Below, piece after piece: positions 1 to 12,790 of a stretch of DNA of 64,000 nt. The notes beneath the pieces were generated by a model. It saw nothing but the letters and a program-made list of their open reading frames with translations. It did not search any database and was not told the origin of the DNA. Location: NCBI GenBank assembly GCA_030035585.1, contig CM057472.1:91323601-91387600 (forward strand), written 5' to 3'. This DNA comes from Dugong dugon. Lineage: Eukaryota; Chordata; Mammalia; Sirenia; Dugongidae. The position numbers and the translations under genes are program-made. How positions within the stretch are numbered: the first letter of the stretch is position 1; each line of letters opens with the position of its first letter.

Positions 1-2811
1 AGCTGCAAACATCCATTAATAATCGGAACATAGAATATACGAAGTATGAATCTAGGAAAATTGGAAATTGTCAAAAATGAAATGGAACACATAAACATCG
101 ATATCCAAGGCATTAGTGAACTGAAATGGACTGATATTGGCAACTTGGAATCAGACAATTACATGATCTACTATGCTAGGAATGACAGCTTGAAGAGGAA
201 TGGCATTGCATTCATTGTTAAAAGAACATTTCAAGATCTATCCTGAAGTACAACACTGCCAGTGATAGGATAATACCCATACATCTACAAGGAAGACCAG
301 TTAATACAACTGTTATTCAAATTCATGCACCAACCACTAAGGCCAAAGATGAAGAAATTAAAGACTTTTACCAGCTTCTGCAGTCTAAAATTGATGGAAC
401 AGGCAATTGGGGTGCATTGATAACTACTGGTGATTCGAATGCAAAATTTGGAAACAAAGAAGAATGGTTAGTAGTTGGAAAATATGGCCTTGGTGATAGA
501 AATGATGCTGGAGATCACCTGACAGAATTTTGCAAGACCAATGACTTCTTCATTGCAAATACCTTTTTTCATCCACGTAAACGGTGACTATACACATGGA
601 CCTCGCAAGACGGAATACACAGGAATCAAATCAACTACATCTGTGGAAAGAGACAATGGAAAAGCTCAATATCATCAGTCAGAACAAGGCCAGGGGCCGA
701 CTGCAGAACAATTTCTCATATGCAAGTTCAAGTTGAAACTGAAGAAAATTAGAACAAGTCCACGAAAGCCAAAGTACAACCTTGAGTATATCCCACCTGA
801 ACTGAGAGACCATCTCAAGAATAGATTTTGACGAGTTGAACACTAATGACTGATGACCAGATGAGTTGTGGAATGACATCAAGGACTTCATTCATGAAGA
901 AAGCAAGAGGTCATTAAAAGACAGGAAAGAAAGAAAAGACCAAAATAGATGTCAGAAGAGACTCTGAAACTTGCTTTTGAACATCGAGTAGCTGAAGCAA
1001 AGGGATGAAATGATGAAGTAAAAGAAATGAACAGAAGATTTCAAGGGGCAGCTCAAGAAGACAAAGTATAGTATTATAACGACATGTGCAAAGAGCTGGA
1101 GATAGAAAACCAAAAGGGAAGAACACGCTTGGCATTTCTCAAGCTGAAAGAATTCAAGAATTCAAGCCTCGAGCTGCAATAGTGGAGGATTCTATGAGGA
1201 AAATATTAAAAGACACAGGAAGCATCAAAAGAAGATGGAAGGAATACACAGAGTCACTATACCAAAAAGAATTAGTCGACATTCAACCGTTTCTAGAGGT
1301 AGCATATGATTAGGAACCAGTGGTACTGAGGGAAGAAGTCCAAGCTGCACTGAAGGCATTGGCGAAAAACAAGCCTCCAAGAATTGACAGAATATCAGTT
1401 GAGATGTTTCAACAAATAGATGCAATGTTGGAAGTGTTCACTCATCTATGCCAAGGAATTTGGAAGACGGCTACCTGGCCAACTAACTGGAAGAGATCCA
1501 TATTTATGCTTATTCCCAAAAAAAAGATGATCCAAAGGAATGTGGAAATTATTGAACAATACCATTAATATCACACACAAATAAAGTTTTGCTGAAGATC
1601 ATTCAGAAGTGGCTACAACAGTGCATCAGCAGGGAACTGCCAGAAATTCTGGTCAGATTCAGAAGAGGACGTGGAACGAGGGATATCATTGCTGACATCA
1701 GATGGATCCTGGCTGAAAGCAGAGAATACCAGAAAGACGTTTACCTGTGTTATATTGACTATGCAAAGACATTCGACTGTGTGGATAGTAACAAATGATT
1801 GATAACATTGTGAAGAATGGGAATTCCAGAACATTTAATTGTGCTCGTGAGGAACCTGTACATAGATCAAGAGGCAGTTGTTAGGACAGAACAAGGGGAT
1901 ACTGTGTGGTTTAAAGTCAAGAAAGGTGTGTGTCAGGGTTGTTTCCTTTCACCATACCTATTCAATCTGTATGCTGAACAAATAATCTGAGAAGCTGGAC
2001 TATATGAAGAAGAAAGGGACATCAGGATTGGAGGAAGACTCATTAACAACCTGCGTTGCTGAAAGTGAAGAGGACTTGAAGCACTTACTGATGAAGATCA
2101 AAGACCACAAGCTTCAGTATGGATTGCACCTCAACATAAAGAAAACAAAAATGCTCACAACTGGACCAATAAGCAACATGATAAATGGAGAAAAGATTGA
2201 ATTTGTCAAGGGTTTCATTTTACTTGGATCCACAATCGACACCAATGGAAGCAGCAGTCGAGATATCAAAAAACATATTTCATTGAGCAAATCTGCTGCA
2301 AAAGACCTCTTTGAAGTGTTGAAAAAGCAAAGATGTCACCTTGAGAACTAAGGTGCACCTGACCTAAGCCATGGTATTTTAAATCGCCTTCTATGCATGC
2401 AAAAGCTGGACAATGAAAAAGGAAGACCGAAGAAGAATTGAGGCCTTTGAATTGTGGTGTTGGCGAAGACTATTGAATATACCATGGACTGCCAAAAGAA
2501 GGAATAAATGTGTCTTGGAAGAAGTACAACCAGAATACTTCCTAGAAGCAAGGATGGCAAGACTACATACTTTGAACATGTTGTTAGGAGGGATCAGTCC
2601 CTGGAGAAAGGCATCGTGCTTGGTAAACTAGAGAGCCAGCAAAAAAGAAGACCCTCAACTAGATGGATTAACACAGCGGCTGCAACAATGGGCTCAAGTC
2701 TAACAACGATTGTGAGGATGGCGCAGGACCCAGCAATGTTTCCTTGTGTTCTACATAGAGTCACTGTTAGTCAGAACCATCTTGAGGGCACCTAACAACA
2801 ACAACAACAAT
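1..2811 (+). mobile_element. RTE (BovB-like) LINE, long copy A, 5' end cut by window edge
   Basis: Non-LTR retrotransposon of the RTE clade. The window opens inside its 5' region, and the copy ends at 2790-2811 with the family 3' signature (gcacctaacaacaacaac). Coding pieces lie in the family order: an apurinic-type endonuclease start (46-246), a linker (541-831 and 1086-1313), reverse transcriptase fingers and palm (1320-1568, 1589-1798, with an IDYAKTFDCVD stretch), thumb (2004-2351), and a C-terminal ELWCWRRLLNIPWTA stretch (2413-2560). Many frameshifts and stops separate them. The two other long copies, at 8400 and 42350, align along their whole length. Assignment to an RTE1-type family of afrotherians is from memory of the family. 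Confidence 0.93.
46..2795 (+). pseudogene. Broken RTE endonuclease/reverse transcriptase ORF, copy A
   Basis: In an intact element this frame encodes one protein with an APE-like endonuclease that nicks the target and a reverse transcriptase that copies element RNA at the nick. Here the frame is split into at least seven pieces. Two losses are decisive. Around 2057 the sequence jumps from the codons before the palm motif straight to the AES codons, so about 23 bases holding the YADD catalytic motif (present in the copies near 11248 and 31956) are gone. Around 695-712 the bases for the endonuclease Asp-His pair are also missing. The N-terminal metal-binding Glu context (GISELKW, about residues 22-28 of the piece starting at 46) is intact. 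The copy cannot be active. Confidence 0.88.
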
Positions 2812-5087
2812 AAGGTTTGGGAATTTCACAGCTATTATTTTATGTATTTATCAAAACAATAAAAAGAGCAAGAAATTAACCAAGATTCAAATGTAGTACT
2901 GGAAACCTACACTCTTTCCAGTGTACCACCATACCTGAAGGAAGGGATAGGAAGAGAAGTGAGAAACATCACTTAAATAGTATGTTGGGCACTATGATAG
3001 AGAAAGTTGAAGGCTTTGCAAGAGATCCTTTTAACCACAGTAACAAAATGGACCTACTAAACAATTTTCAGCAGAGAAATTCAAACTTTCACTGGATTCC
3101 CTGTGTGTGATGTGTGTGCGTGTGTGTGTGTGTTTGTGTATGTGTGTGTTTGTGTGAGTTGACTGTGTGGATTTGTGATTAAATGCATTATTTGATCTCT
3201 TTTTTCAGTAACTAAGCTATATCTCTGCGTGATGTTTCAGCTTTATTCAAAAGTTAGGGTAAGGGATTTTGTAAGCTTTATTAAATGGGAGGACTCACTA
3301 ATATAACACCTATTTAAATTAATAAAATGGATATGTCTCCTGAATATTTATTTTATTAATATAAATATTAAAACAATTAAGCTGAATTAAATTGTTGGAG
3401 AATAAGTAACTTAATCAGTTTTCTCGGTAACAAATTTAAATCTTTACACAACATCTTGATTGATTTTCAAGCGTTAACAAGTCTAACAGTTTCTGGTTTA
3501 TTCTTATCATTTTAAATATAGGGAAATTTAAGCTCAAAATGGCTAAGTTTTATACAAATTAGTTAACAACAATGATGGGGGAAAACAACCAACTAGCCTG
3601 CCAACAAAAATACAATTCAGATCTTTCAACTTCCAAGTGAGGGTCTTCATGTGTTATGCTAGTTCACTTATTTTTTAAAAGACCTTCTTTTGAATAAGTC
3701 TTTTACTTGTTTATTCCAGGATAAATACAATGTTAGCAACATAAACAAATCTTTATTTAATTTTCAGCATGGTTTTCTTGAGGGCTAGCACAGCGCTCAG
3801 TTATGATTATTCAAGAATACAGATATATAAGGTGATTAAAAAAAAAAAAAAAACCTTTAGTAAACCTATACTGGCCCTAGGTTACATGTTGGTAGTAATT
3901 TGAAGTGTTCATATAAAAGTATCTCTCATATGATATTTTTTTCTCTCACACTTTAATGCCATAGTTTTATTTTATGGAACTCAACTTGCATTTTTCTTTT
4001 GTAAGAAAAGAAAAAAATATTATATTATTGAAGATAAGAGTAAGGCATGCCTATAATAGAACACATGAAAAAACAACAAGTATAAAGAAGTAAAAAAATC
4101 ACATTTAACCTCTCAACCTGGGCATAATGGCCTCAAACAGTTTTGTTTATTCCCTACCATTACAAATCAAAATAGCTTATTCCTTGTTTTGCCAAAATTT
4201 AACCTTCTTGATTGTCACGTCTCTAAAATTAGCACAGTTCCAAGTGCGTAGTAGGAACTAAGCAATATTTTTTAGTGGAAAATAATGAAGTTAATGCCTT
4301 TGTATCATTGTGCTCATTTTTTACATAATTGAGATTGCTATATGTTAGTGAAATTATACCCAACAGCTTCTACCTTACAACTTGACATTTCTTATAAAAA
4401 GTGTTTAAAAACATATGGTTAATATCTACACATTATTCTCTCATATGGCTATATCAAACATTGCCCAGCTAGGCTCCTATTATTAATCATTTAGATGGAT
4501 TCCAACATTTGGCGAATATAAATCATTTGCTTTCAAACATTGTAGGTAGAGATTGCTGTTTGTCCACCTAAACCAATACCCTCTACCTCTTTTATTTCCA
4601 TTTCCATGGAGTAGTGGTTGGTTTACTGATCAGTCAAGGACTATGATTCCTAGCATCTCTTTGCAGTAGGTATGACCGTGTGACTAAGGTCTTGCTGAAA
4701 TATGAGTGAAAGCATCATGTGCTTCTTTCAAGACAAGCCCATAGCCACAAAATAAGAGTAACCTGGGTCTCTAAGTCTCCACACGATGGAGCACTCATCC
4801 CTGATGATTACATGAAAGAGAATTGTTGAGTCTCCTATAAGAGCAGCCCCTTCATTAAATATGTCTTATTTTGAACTAGGGGTTGGATTGTCTGTTGTGA
4901 TCTTAACTCGTAAGCGTTCCTGTTTAAAGCAGGAAACTATGTTTCCAAGAATCACCTTTCCAGTAGAGTTTCAGTCTACAGTTTAGCAATGAATAGACAG
5001 TGGACTGGGGACTGATTTCCACCTGGAAATCTGTAAGATGAAAATAGCACTCATCTCCTGCTTTGGTGAATCTGGCATATTCTTGAA
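2812..5087. other. Unassigned AT-rich stretch
   Basis: No gene is seen and no repeat family is recognised with confidence. It contains a TG microsatellite (3105-3160) and an A-run near 3839-3854. Stretches near 4570-4900 have the texture of an old LTR or DNA-transposon relic, but I could not name one. Confidence 0.4.
3105..3160. repeat. (TG)n microsatellite, interrupted
   Basis: Alternating TG dinucleotides with occasional tt and cg interruptions, visible directly. Confidence 0.9.
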
Positions 5088-5275
5088 TAGTGATTCTTAA
5101 ATTTTAGTGGGCATCAGAATCATCTGGAGGACTTATGAAAGCACATCTTGCTAGGCCCACCCCTAGAATTTAATATTCAGTAGGGCTGAGTGGGTTCAGA
5201 TAGCATGCATTTTTAACCATTTTCCCAGATGATGCTGATGTTGCTGGTCTTGAGATTGTACTTTGAGAAGCACTG
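5088..5275 (+). mobile_element. MER5A-like non-autonomous hAT-Charlie DNA transposon
   Basis: The stretch runs from agtgattcttaaattttagtg through gcatcagaatcatctggagg to ctttgagaagcactg. This matches the MER5A consensus I remember nearly end to end, including the inverted ends (cagtggttctcaa and ttgagaaccactg). MER5A is an old eutherian element with no coding capacity. Divergence of roughly a quarter fits that age. Confidence 0.88.
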
Positions 5276-6303
5276 TTCTTGAGAAACCAGGGCTCAGCTC
5301 TTTGGGAATGACAAAAAGGAAGGGCAATAAGGAAAATGACATCTTCTGGACGTTATTTGTGTGAACAGGTTTTAAAGGAACTTCATAAGAACCATCAATT
5401 TTCTTCATATAACAATAATTATTCAAACTATTTCATCTGACTTTTAACAACTCTAAATATGTGGCAAACACTTTGAGTGTGTAGTCTGACTGCTGCCTCC
5501 TCCATCTTTTGTTTTTTTCTTGCCTGAGGCAGCTCTCCTGAACATGTGGAGGGACTAACCCTGTTGAAGCCAAATGATCTACATACACATCAACTGGATC
5601 ATTGGTCTGCAACAGAGAATTTTTTCCCACTAGCTTGTTCCAGTCATCAGATAGTTAGCTTATCGCTGATGCTTAACACTTTCAATGATCCACTTGTCAT
5701 GTAGGGCTATTAATCATCATGGCTTCAGAGAGGATTCTAAACACCAAGACATGGAAAAGAAATCTGACCACTGAAAACCCACAGGACAACACATTCAGTA
5801 CTAAATTTTCCCCATTTCATTGACTTATAGACAAAAACTGCTTAGTTCAAACTGTGGGAAGATAAAAGAGACATATCTCAGCCTTTGAGGCAGATACTTG
5901 CAAGGGCAGAGACATTTTAGGTAAATGCTAGGCAGTGTCTGTGATGTTTTTATTATGAGACTCTTTACAAAACCTTTTTGATTCATGTCACTTTCCCATT
6001 AAGGAACCTACAATGCCACCCATAGTGTCCTCTGGATCAAAGTGGTTTTCTGTCATCATTTTGCCAACTCGGAATTTGGGGAATCTGAGCCATTAATAGC
6101 AACTGCTTCTCCAGTTCTTCACAATATTTCTAGCGATACAAAACAGATCAGATATTGGTCCATATGTTTAGGCCAATTTTTATTCTCTGAGGAAGCTATC
6201 CCATAAATAAAACAAATGCTCAATGTTATATAACATCACATGCTCCAGAAGATAAAGAGTTAATTACTAGTAAAAGTGAACTAAAAATACTTGCACTTTC
6301 TGA
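5276..6303. other. Unassigned sequence
   Basis: No gene, RNA or named repeat is recognised. The short open frames here lack codon-like or domain-like features. Confidence 0.4.
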
Positions 6304-6500
6304 CTAAAAACCAACCAGTTGCTCTTGAGTCAATTCCAACTCGTGGTGACTCCATGTGTGTTAGGGTAGAACTGTGCTCCGTAGTTTCCAATGGCTGATT
6401 TTTCAGAAGTGGATGACCAAATTTTTCTTCTGAGGCACCTCTAGGTAGACTGGAAACTCTAACATTTTTGTTAGCAGTTAATCACCACCCAAGGACTCTT
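6304..6500 (-). mobile_element. AfroSINE, diverged antisense copy
   Basis: Reading the minus strand, the tRNA-like head lies near 6470-6500 and the tail (revcomp of gttgctcttgagtcaattccaactcgtggtgac) lies near 6317-6350. The body gtagaactgtgctccgtagtttccaa matches the other copies. The family is a tRNA-derived SINE copied by the RTE machinery. Confidence 0.72.
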
Positions 6501-7689
6501 TTCTGATTAAAATCCATCCCTTTTAGATTGTGGCATAGGCAAGAATATGTGGTCCATGATGTAGGAGTTTCAATGCATGAAACGGACACATTGTGTTGGT
6601 GACTGTGTAACTTCTGTTGGAAAATATCCTCAGAAAATTGAATCATGGATTTTTAATTCACTTCTTTTAATTGTATAAGTTTTACTTTCTGAATCTTCAA
6701 GCTCTTTACTCTTAATAAAATGCCATGTTATATACCTGCCCTAAAAATGAAGCAAGGTCTTGATCATCTTGTACCTCTAGGTCTTAAGAGAATTACCACA
6801 GGTCACTATTATGACCAAGATGGAAATTCTTCATAGCTTTGCCTTTTAAAAATTCAAATAGTTCACAGTAGCAGTGACAGATACTGGCATCTGGCACTTT
6901 CCCTAGAGGCATCAAACAACTGTCTGAATACAATGGCCTAAGGCAAAGCAGCTGAACCAGGAATCTCTGAGGCCAGCTTCCATAGTCCAGCAAACCGATG
7001 TTTAGAATATTGTGTAATAGCCAGCGTCAGTAGGAGAGTTACACTAATAGAATATCACATCTATTTTCATACTATTTTAAAACACTCATACCTATCATAA
7101 CTAAGACATTTAATTAAAGGAGAAGGGATGATGATTGTATTATACATTTGGTGCCAAATTATTTGACTATATTGGGAGTTTAAGTCTATTGACATTTATA
7201 TCAAATTATTCTTAAAATTCTTAACATTAAGGATACCCATTAATACTATGTTTTATTAGGTGAGCGCTTGATGCTTCCCCACCACAAATCAATCACAACT
7301 CTGGAGCTAGATATCTGGGGGTTGGAATCTCTTTTGATACTTACTAACTCTGTGGACTTTAACAAGTATCCTAAACTCCCCGAGTTTATTTCCTCAAGAA
7401 GAAATTAGAGGGATTAATTGTGTCTTAAGCGTAAGATTTTTGGGAGGATGAGACAAGATAATGAAGGAACCATATATAGTATGCCTAATACAAACTGTGT
7501 GATACAAATTTTAGCGATTATTATTAGAATATGACTGGCTAAAGGAGATTTGGAAAAATGCCGATGATAAATATCTTTCTCATTGAGCAGTTGCTTATAC
7601 AATAAAATTCCTTTGGTTAAAGGAAATATCTCTGATTAACATTTAGATGCAACTGAGGAAATGAAACTTTAGTTGTTATCAGGTATGGG
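6501..7689. other. Unassigned AT-rich sequence
   Basis: No recognisable coding, RNA or repeat content beyond low-information AT-rich text. Confidence 0.4.
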
Positions 7690-7872
7690 GTAGAGGGTCA
7701 CCAAAAAAGAGGAAGACCCTCAACGAGATGGACTGACACAGTGGCTACAACAGTGGGCTCAAGCATAACAATGATTCTGAGGATGGCGCAGGACTGGGCA
7801 GTGCTTCCTTCTGTTGTACACAGGGTCCCTATGAGTCAGAACCAACTTAACGACACCTAACAACAACAACAA
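7690..7872 (+). mobile_element. RTE 3' end, 5'-truncated insertion
   Basis: The stretch from tagagggtcaccaaaaaagagg through ggatggcgcaggactgggcag to gacacctaacaacaacaac matches the last 180 bases of the long RTE copies. Strong 5' truncation is normal for target-primed reverse transcription. Confidence 0.92.
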
Positions 7873-8029
7873 TGCATATCTTTAAGATAAATTACTTTAT
7901 CTTACAATCTTTGATGGAAGAATGAGCTAAAAGCAGATTATGTTAAAGGGAAAGAAGGATCTCAAAACTTTATGGCTACAGGTTGAGAACAAATGCTTAA
8001 TGAGGAATTTAGCACATGATTAAATAAAT

Positions 8030-8165
8030 CTCTTTAGTCATTTATTCAATATGTATTTATTGAACACTTACTATGTGCTAGGCATTAGACAAAGCATCAA
8101 GGATAAAATAATAAACCTTATGGTGTTAATCCCTGCCCTCATGGAGTTTACATTCTATTTCAAAA
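8030..8165 (+). repeat. Ancient LINE-type 3' segment, family uncertain
   Basis: The stretch cattcaatatgtatttattgaacacttactatgtgctaggcat followed by ccctgccctcatggagtttacattct is a widespread old mammalian repeat motif. I am not sure whether it belongs to L2 or to an old L1 3' UTR. Confidence 0.45.
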
Positions 8166-8817
8166 TTTTTCAACTGTTTTGTTCACTGTTGAATATAATA
8201 TACTAACTTCCATATAAGTTGTGAATTTTACATTTTTATTGCAGTTGTCAGATAGCCTTGACAAAGGGACTTTGATTCTTTAAAGAAAATTGAAGTAATG
8301 TTTTTATTTGGTAAATTTTATTACTGCTTACTCTCTGCCACTAAGCAGTGGTTACTATTTATTACTTTACTAATTTAAATTTAGTATATCTTTATATCTC
8401 GTCTGTCAGTTTGTCACACTGTGGTGGCTTGTTTATCGCCTATGATCTGAAAGTTATGCCACCAGTATTTCAAATGCCAGCAGGGTCACCCGTGGTGGAC
8501 AGGTTTCAGTAGAGCTTCCAGAATAAGGCAGACTAGGAAGAAGAATCTGGGGATCTACTACTGAAAAAACTGGCTATTGAAAATCTTATGGATAGCAACA
8601 GAAAATTGTCTGATATAGTGCAGACGATGAGTGCTTCAGCTTGGAAGGCACTCAAAATACAGATGAGGAAGAGATGACTCCTCAAAGTAAAGTGTAAATT
8701 AATGATGTGGATGGAGTAAAGCTTTGGGGACCTTCATTTGCTGATGTGGCAGGATTCAAAACGAGAAGAAACAGCTGCAAACACCCATTAATAATCAGAA
8801 TGTGAAACGTATGAAAT

Positions 8818-11800
8818 ATGAATCAAGGAAAATCAGAAGTGGACAAAAATGAAATTCTTGAAGATCAATATTGTAGGCATTCATGAGCTGAAATGGACTG
8901 ATATTGGCCATTTTGGATTGGACAATCATATGGTCTACTATGCTGGGAATGGCAAATTGAGGAGAACTGCATCACATTCATCATCAAAAAGAACACTTCA
9001 AGAACTATTCTGGAATACAATGTTGTCAGTGATAGGATAATACCCATATGCTTACAAGGAAGACCAGTTAATACAACTATTATTCAGATTTATGCACCAA
9101 CCTCTAATGCCAAAGATGAGGAAACTGAAGATTTTTACCAAATTCTCCAATCTGAAATCGATCAAACATGCAATCAAGATGCACTGATAATTACTGGTGA
9201 TTGGAATGCAAAAGTCGGAAACAAAGAAGAAGGATCAATAGTTGTAAAATATGCCCTTGGTTATAGAAACAACATGGGAGATCTCATGCTGAAATTTTGC
9301 AAGACCAACCACCTGTTCATTGGAAATATCTTTTTTCAACAACAAAATTTTGACTATACATGTGGACCTTCCCAGGTGGAATACACAGGAGTCAAATCAG
9401 CTACATCTGTGGAAAGAGACAATGAATCAGTCATCAGTCAGAACAAGGCCGGGGGCTGACAGCAGAACAGAACGTCAACTGCTCATATGTAAGTTCAAGT
9501 TGAAGCTAGAGGAAATTAAAACAAGTCCACAGGAACCAAAATATGACCTTGAGTATATCCCACTTGAATCTGGAGACCAACTCAAGAATAGATTTGACAC
9601 ATTGTACACTAATGACTGATGACCAGGCGAGTTGTGGGATGACATCAAGGGCATCGTACATGAAGACAGCAAAAAGTCATTGAAAAGACAAGAAAGAAAG
9701 AAAAGACCAAAATGGATGTCAGAAGAGACTCTGCAACTTGTTCCTGAATACAGAGCAGCTAAAGCCAAAGGGAGAAATGATGAAGAAAAGAGCTGAGCAG
9801 AAGATTTTAAAGGGCAGCTCCAGAAGACAAGAAATATGCAAAGACCTGCAGTTAGAAAGCCAAAAGGGAAGAACATGCTTAATATTTCTCAAGCTGAAAG
9901 AAGTGAATAAAAAATTTCAAGCTTCAAGTTGCAATATTGAAGGGTTCTATGGACAAAAAATTGAACGACACAGGAAGCATCAAAAGAAGATGGAAGAAAC
10001 ATACAGAGTCACTGTACCAGAAAGAACTAGTTGATGTTCAAGCATTTCAGGCCATAGCATATGATTATCTTAGTTATCTAGTGCTGCTATAATAAAAACA
10101 CCACAAGTGAATGGCTTTAACAAAGAGAAATTTATTCTCTCACAGTTTAAGAGGCTAGAAGTCCAAATTCAGGGTGTCAGCTCCAGGAGAAGTCTTTCAC
10201 TCTCTTTTTGCTGTGGGGGAAGGTCCTTGTCATCAATCTTCCCCTGGTCTAGGAGCTTCTCAGCACAGGAACCCAGGGTCCAAAGGCCCTGCTCTGCTCC
10301 AGGTGCTGGTTTTTATCTTGCAGATTTAGTCCAGCCTCATTAACATAACTGCCTCTAATCCTGTCTTGTTACCATGATAGAGGTAGGATTTACAACACGC
10401 AGGAAAATCACATCAGATGACAAAGTGTTGGACAATCACATAACACTGAAAATCATGGCCTAGCCAAGTTGACACATATTTTGGGGGAACACAATTCAAT
10501 CCACAACAATGATTGAGAACTGAAGGTACTGAAAGAAGAAGTCTGAGCTGTGCTGAAGGCAGTGGAGAAACACAAGTCTCCAGGAAATGACAGAATACCA
10601 TCTGAGATTATTCAACAAACATATTCAACGCTGGAGGTGCTCACTCACCTATGCCAAGAAATTTGGAAGACAGCTACCTGACCAACTGACTGAAAGAGAT
10701 CCGTATTTGTGACCATTCCAAAGAAAAGTGATTCAATTGAATGTTGAAATTATCGAACAATATCATTAATATCACATGCAAGTAAAATTTTGCTGAAGAG
10801 AATTAAAAAACGGTTGCAGCAGGGAACTGTCAGAAATTCAGGCTAGATTCAGAAGAGGACTTGGAATGAGAGATATCATCACACGTGTCAGATGAATCTT
10901 GGCTGAAAGCAGAGAATACCTGAAAGATGTTTACCTGTGTTTTGTTGACTATACAAAGGCATTTGACTGTGTGTATCATAACATTATGGATAACATTGCG
11001 AAGAATGGGAATTCCAGAATACTTAATTGTGCCCATGTAGAACCTGTACATGGACCAATAGGCAGTCATTTGAACAGAACAAGGGGATATTGTGTGGCTT
11101 AAAATCTGGAAAGGTAGTTGCATCAGGGTTGTATCCTTTCACTGTATTTAGTCAATCTGTATGTCAGCAAATAATCCAAGAAGCCGGACTATATGAAGAA
11201 CACAGCATCAAGATTGGGGGAAGTCTCATTAACAAACTGTGATATGATATGCAGATGACCTTGTCTGCTGAAAGCAAAGAGGGCTAGAAACACTTACTGA
11301 TGAAGATTAAAGACTACACCCTACAGTATGGATTATATTTCAATATAAAGAAAACAAAAATCCTCACAACTGGACCAATAAGCAACATCATGATAACCGG
11401 AGAAAACACTGAAGTTGTCAAGGATTTCATTTAACTGCGATCCACAATCAATGCTCATGGAAGCAGAAGTCAAGAAATTAAATGATATATTGCGTTGGGC
11501 AAACCTGCTGCAAGAAACTTCTTTCAAGTGTTAAAAAAGATGTCACCTTGAAGACTAAGTTGCGCCTGACTAAAACCATGGTATATTCAATCACATCATA
11601 TGTATGTGAAAGTTGGACAATGAATAAGGAAGATCAAAGAAGAACTGATGTATTTGAATCATGATGTTGGCAAAGAACAGTGAATATACTGTGGACTGCC
11701 AGAAGAACGAACAAATGTGTCTTAGAAAAAGTACAGCCAGAATGCTCATTAGAAGCGAGGATAGTGAGACTTTGTCTTACTTACTTTGGACATGTTATGA

Positions 11801-11890
11801 GATGGGACCAATCCATAGAGAAGGATATCATATTTGGTAAAGCAGAGGGTCAGCGAAAAAGAAGAGGATCCTCAGTGAGATGAACTGACC
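8818..11890 (+). pseudogene. Broken RTE endonuclease/reverse transcriptase ORF, copy B
   Basis: The pieces align in order with copies A and C-long: endonuclease start (8849-9040), endonuclease end and linker (9320-9619), linker (9738-10034), RT palm region (10899-11102, with FVDYTKAFDCVYH), and C-terminus (11482-11883). The YADD codons survive at 11248-11259, but the surrounding frame is shifted. In the endonuclease the segment aligned to the Asp-His pair reads RTERQLL in place of the TDH expected from the family, so that site is lost. The LTR splits the frame between linker and fingers. Confidence 0.85.
10066..10508 (-). mobile_element. Solo LTR (MaLR-like) inserted in RTE copy B
   Basis: About 443 bases that are absent from the aligned RTE copies. 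They are flanked by a 5-bp direct repeat atgat (10061-10065 and 10509-10513), and removing the insert and one repeat restores the RTE order. The ends read tatcttag and caca, close to the TG..CA form. Internal text (ctgctataataaaaacaccacaag, aaatttattctctcacag, acacaattcaatccacaaca) is the reverse complement of a MaLR/MLT1-style LTR as I remember it. No internal retroviral genes are present. It is closely related to the copy at 15423. Confidence 0.82.
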
Positions 11891-12042
11891 CAGGGACAGC
11901 ATCAGTGGGCTCAAACATAGCAAAGATTGTGAGGATGGTACAGGACAGGGAAATGTTTCATTCTGTTTTACATAGGGTCGCTATGAGTCAGAACTGACTT
12001 GAATGCAAGTGACAATAACATACCTTCATAAAAAATGTATGA

Positions 12043-12200
12043 AATAGGTATTGCTATTATCTCCATTTTACAAATGGAAAATTGAAGCACAGAGAGGTTA
12101 AGTAACTTGTCCAAGGTCACACAGCTAGCAAGCGCCAGCACCAAGATTCAAATCCAGGCTGTCTGAATCTAGAGTCTGAGATCTGAACCACTAAACTTTT
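12043..12200 (+). mobile_element. MIR SINE
   Basis: Core and tail text is clear: ctccattttacaaatggaaaattgaagcacagagaggttaagtaacttgtccaaggtcacacagctag. MIR is an ancient mammalian tRNA-derived SINE copied by L2. Confidence 0.92.
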
Positions 12201-12594
12201 TTCAAGTAGCATCATTCCTGATTAGCTTGTGAATTAAACTTAACCTCAGAAAACTGAGGAATTCATTCAATGTTACTATGAATCAAGTCTTTATTTCTAG
12301 GCTACTATCTGTTCTATTTCCCGACTATATTTATTATTCTATCATAGCACAGAATGCCATTGACTGATACTGTCTCTATGTCTGCGTTTCCTTCATCTTA
12401 TTCCCCAAAAACCTCCACAGGCAGATATGAGATTTACTTAAGTGTTAATATACCTGTCACTTTTAATATTATTTCTGACCTCTACTTTTTATAATTTGTT
12501 CTGAACTTTTCTTGTTTTGCTCTCTTTCTTGCAGTTCAAATGCAGCTTATTTTTCAAGTTGCATTGTAAGAAAAGACGGCCTGATATGGCAGAA

Positions 12595-12790
12595 TAATAA
12601 CAGCTAATTCTCACAAGATTTTTTTTTAGTATATATGTGCCACTGGAATAAATGCTTGACGTGTACGCTCTGTTTTAATTCTCACAATAATCTGGTTTTT
12701 GGTACCACTTTCATCACCATTTTATAGGTTATAAAACTGAGACTTTCATAAAATTAAATAACTAAACTAAAGCATTCTACAAAGTTATTG
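12595..12790 (+). mobile_element. MIR SINE, diverged
   Basis: The text attctcacaataatctgg, accattttataggttataaaactgagac and aaattaaataactaaact follows the MIR order. It is weaker than the neighbour at 12043. Confidence 0.65.

Larger units (their letters stand above)
8400..12020 (+). mobile_element. RTE LINE, long copy B, with 5' region
   Basis: This is the only long copy in the window that keeps the RTE 5' non-coding region (8400-8790: cgtctgtcagtttgtcacactgtggtgg to gatgtggcaggattc). The endonuclease and RT remnants follow, then a 3' end near 12000. An LTR interrupts it at 10066-10508. Without that insertion the copy is about 3.2 kb, close to full RTE length. No clear target duplication was found at its ends. 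Confidence 0.92.

Noticed and set aside
5196-5426. Minus-strand frame across the MER5A end
   Set aside because: It overlaps a non-coding DNA transposon and ordinary flanking sequence.
8400-12020. Target site duplication for RTE copy B
   Set aside because: The flanks tttatatc and aacatacc do not form a convincing direct repeat, so no duplication is claimed.
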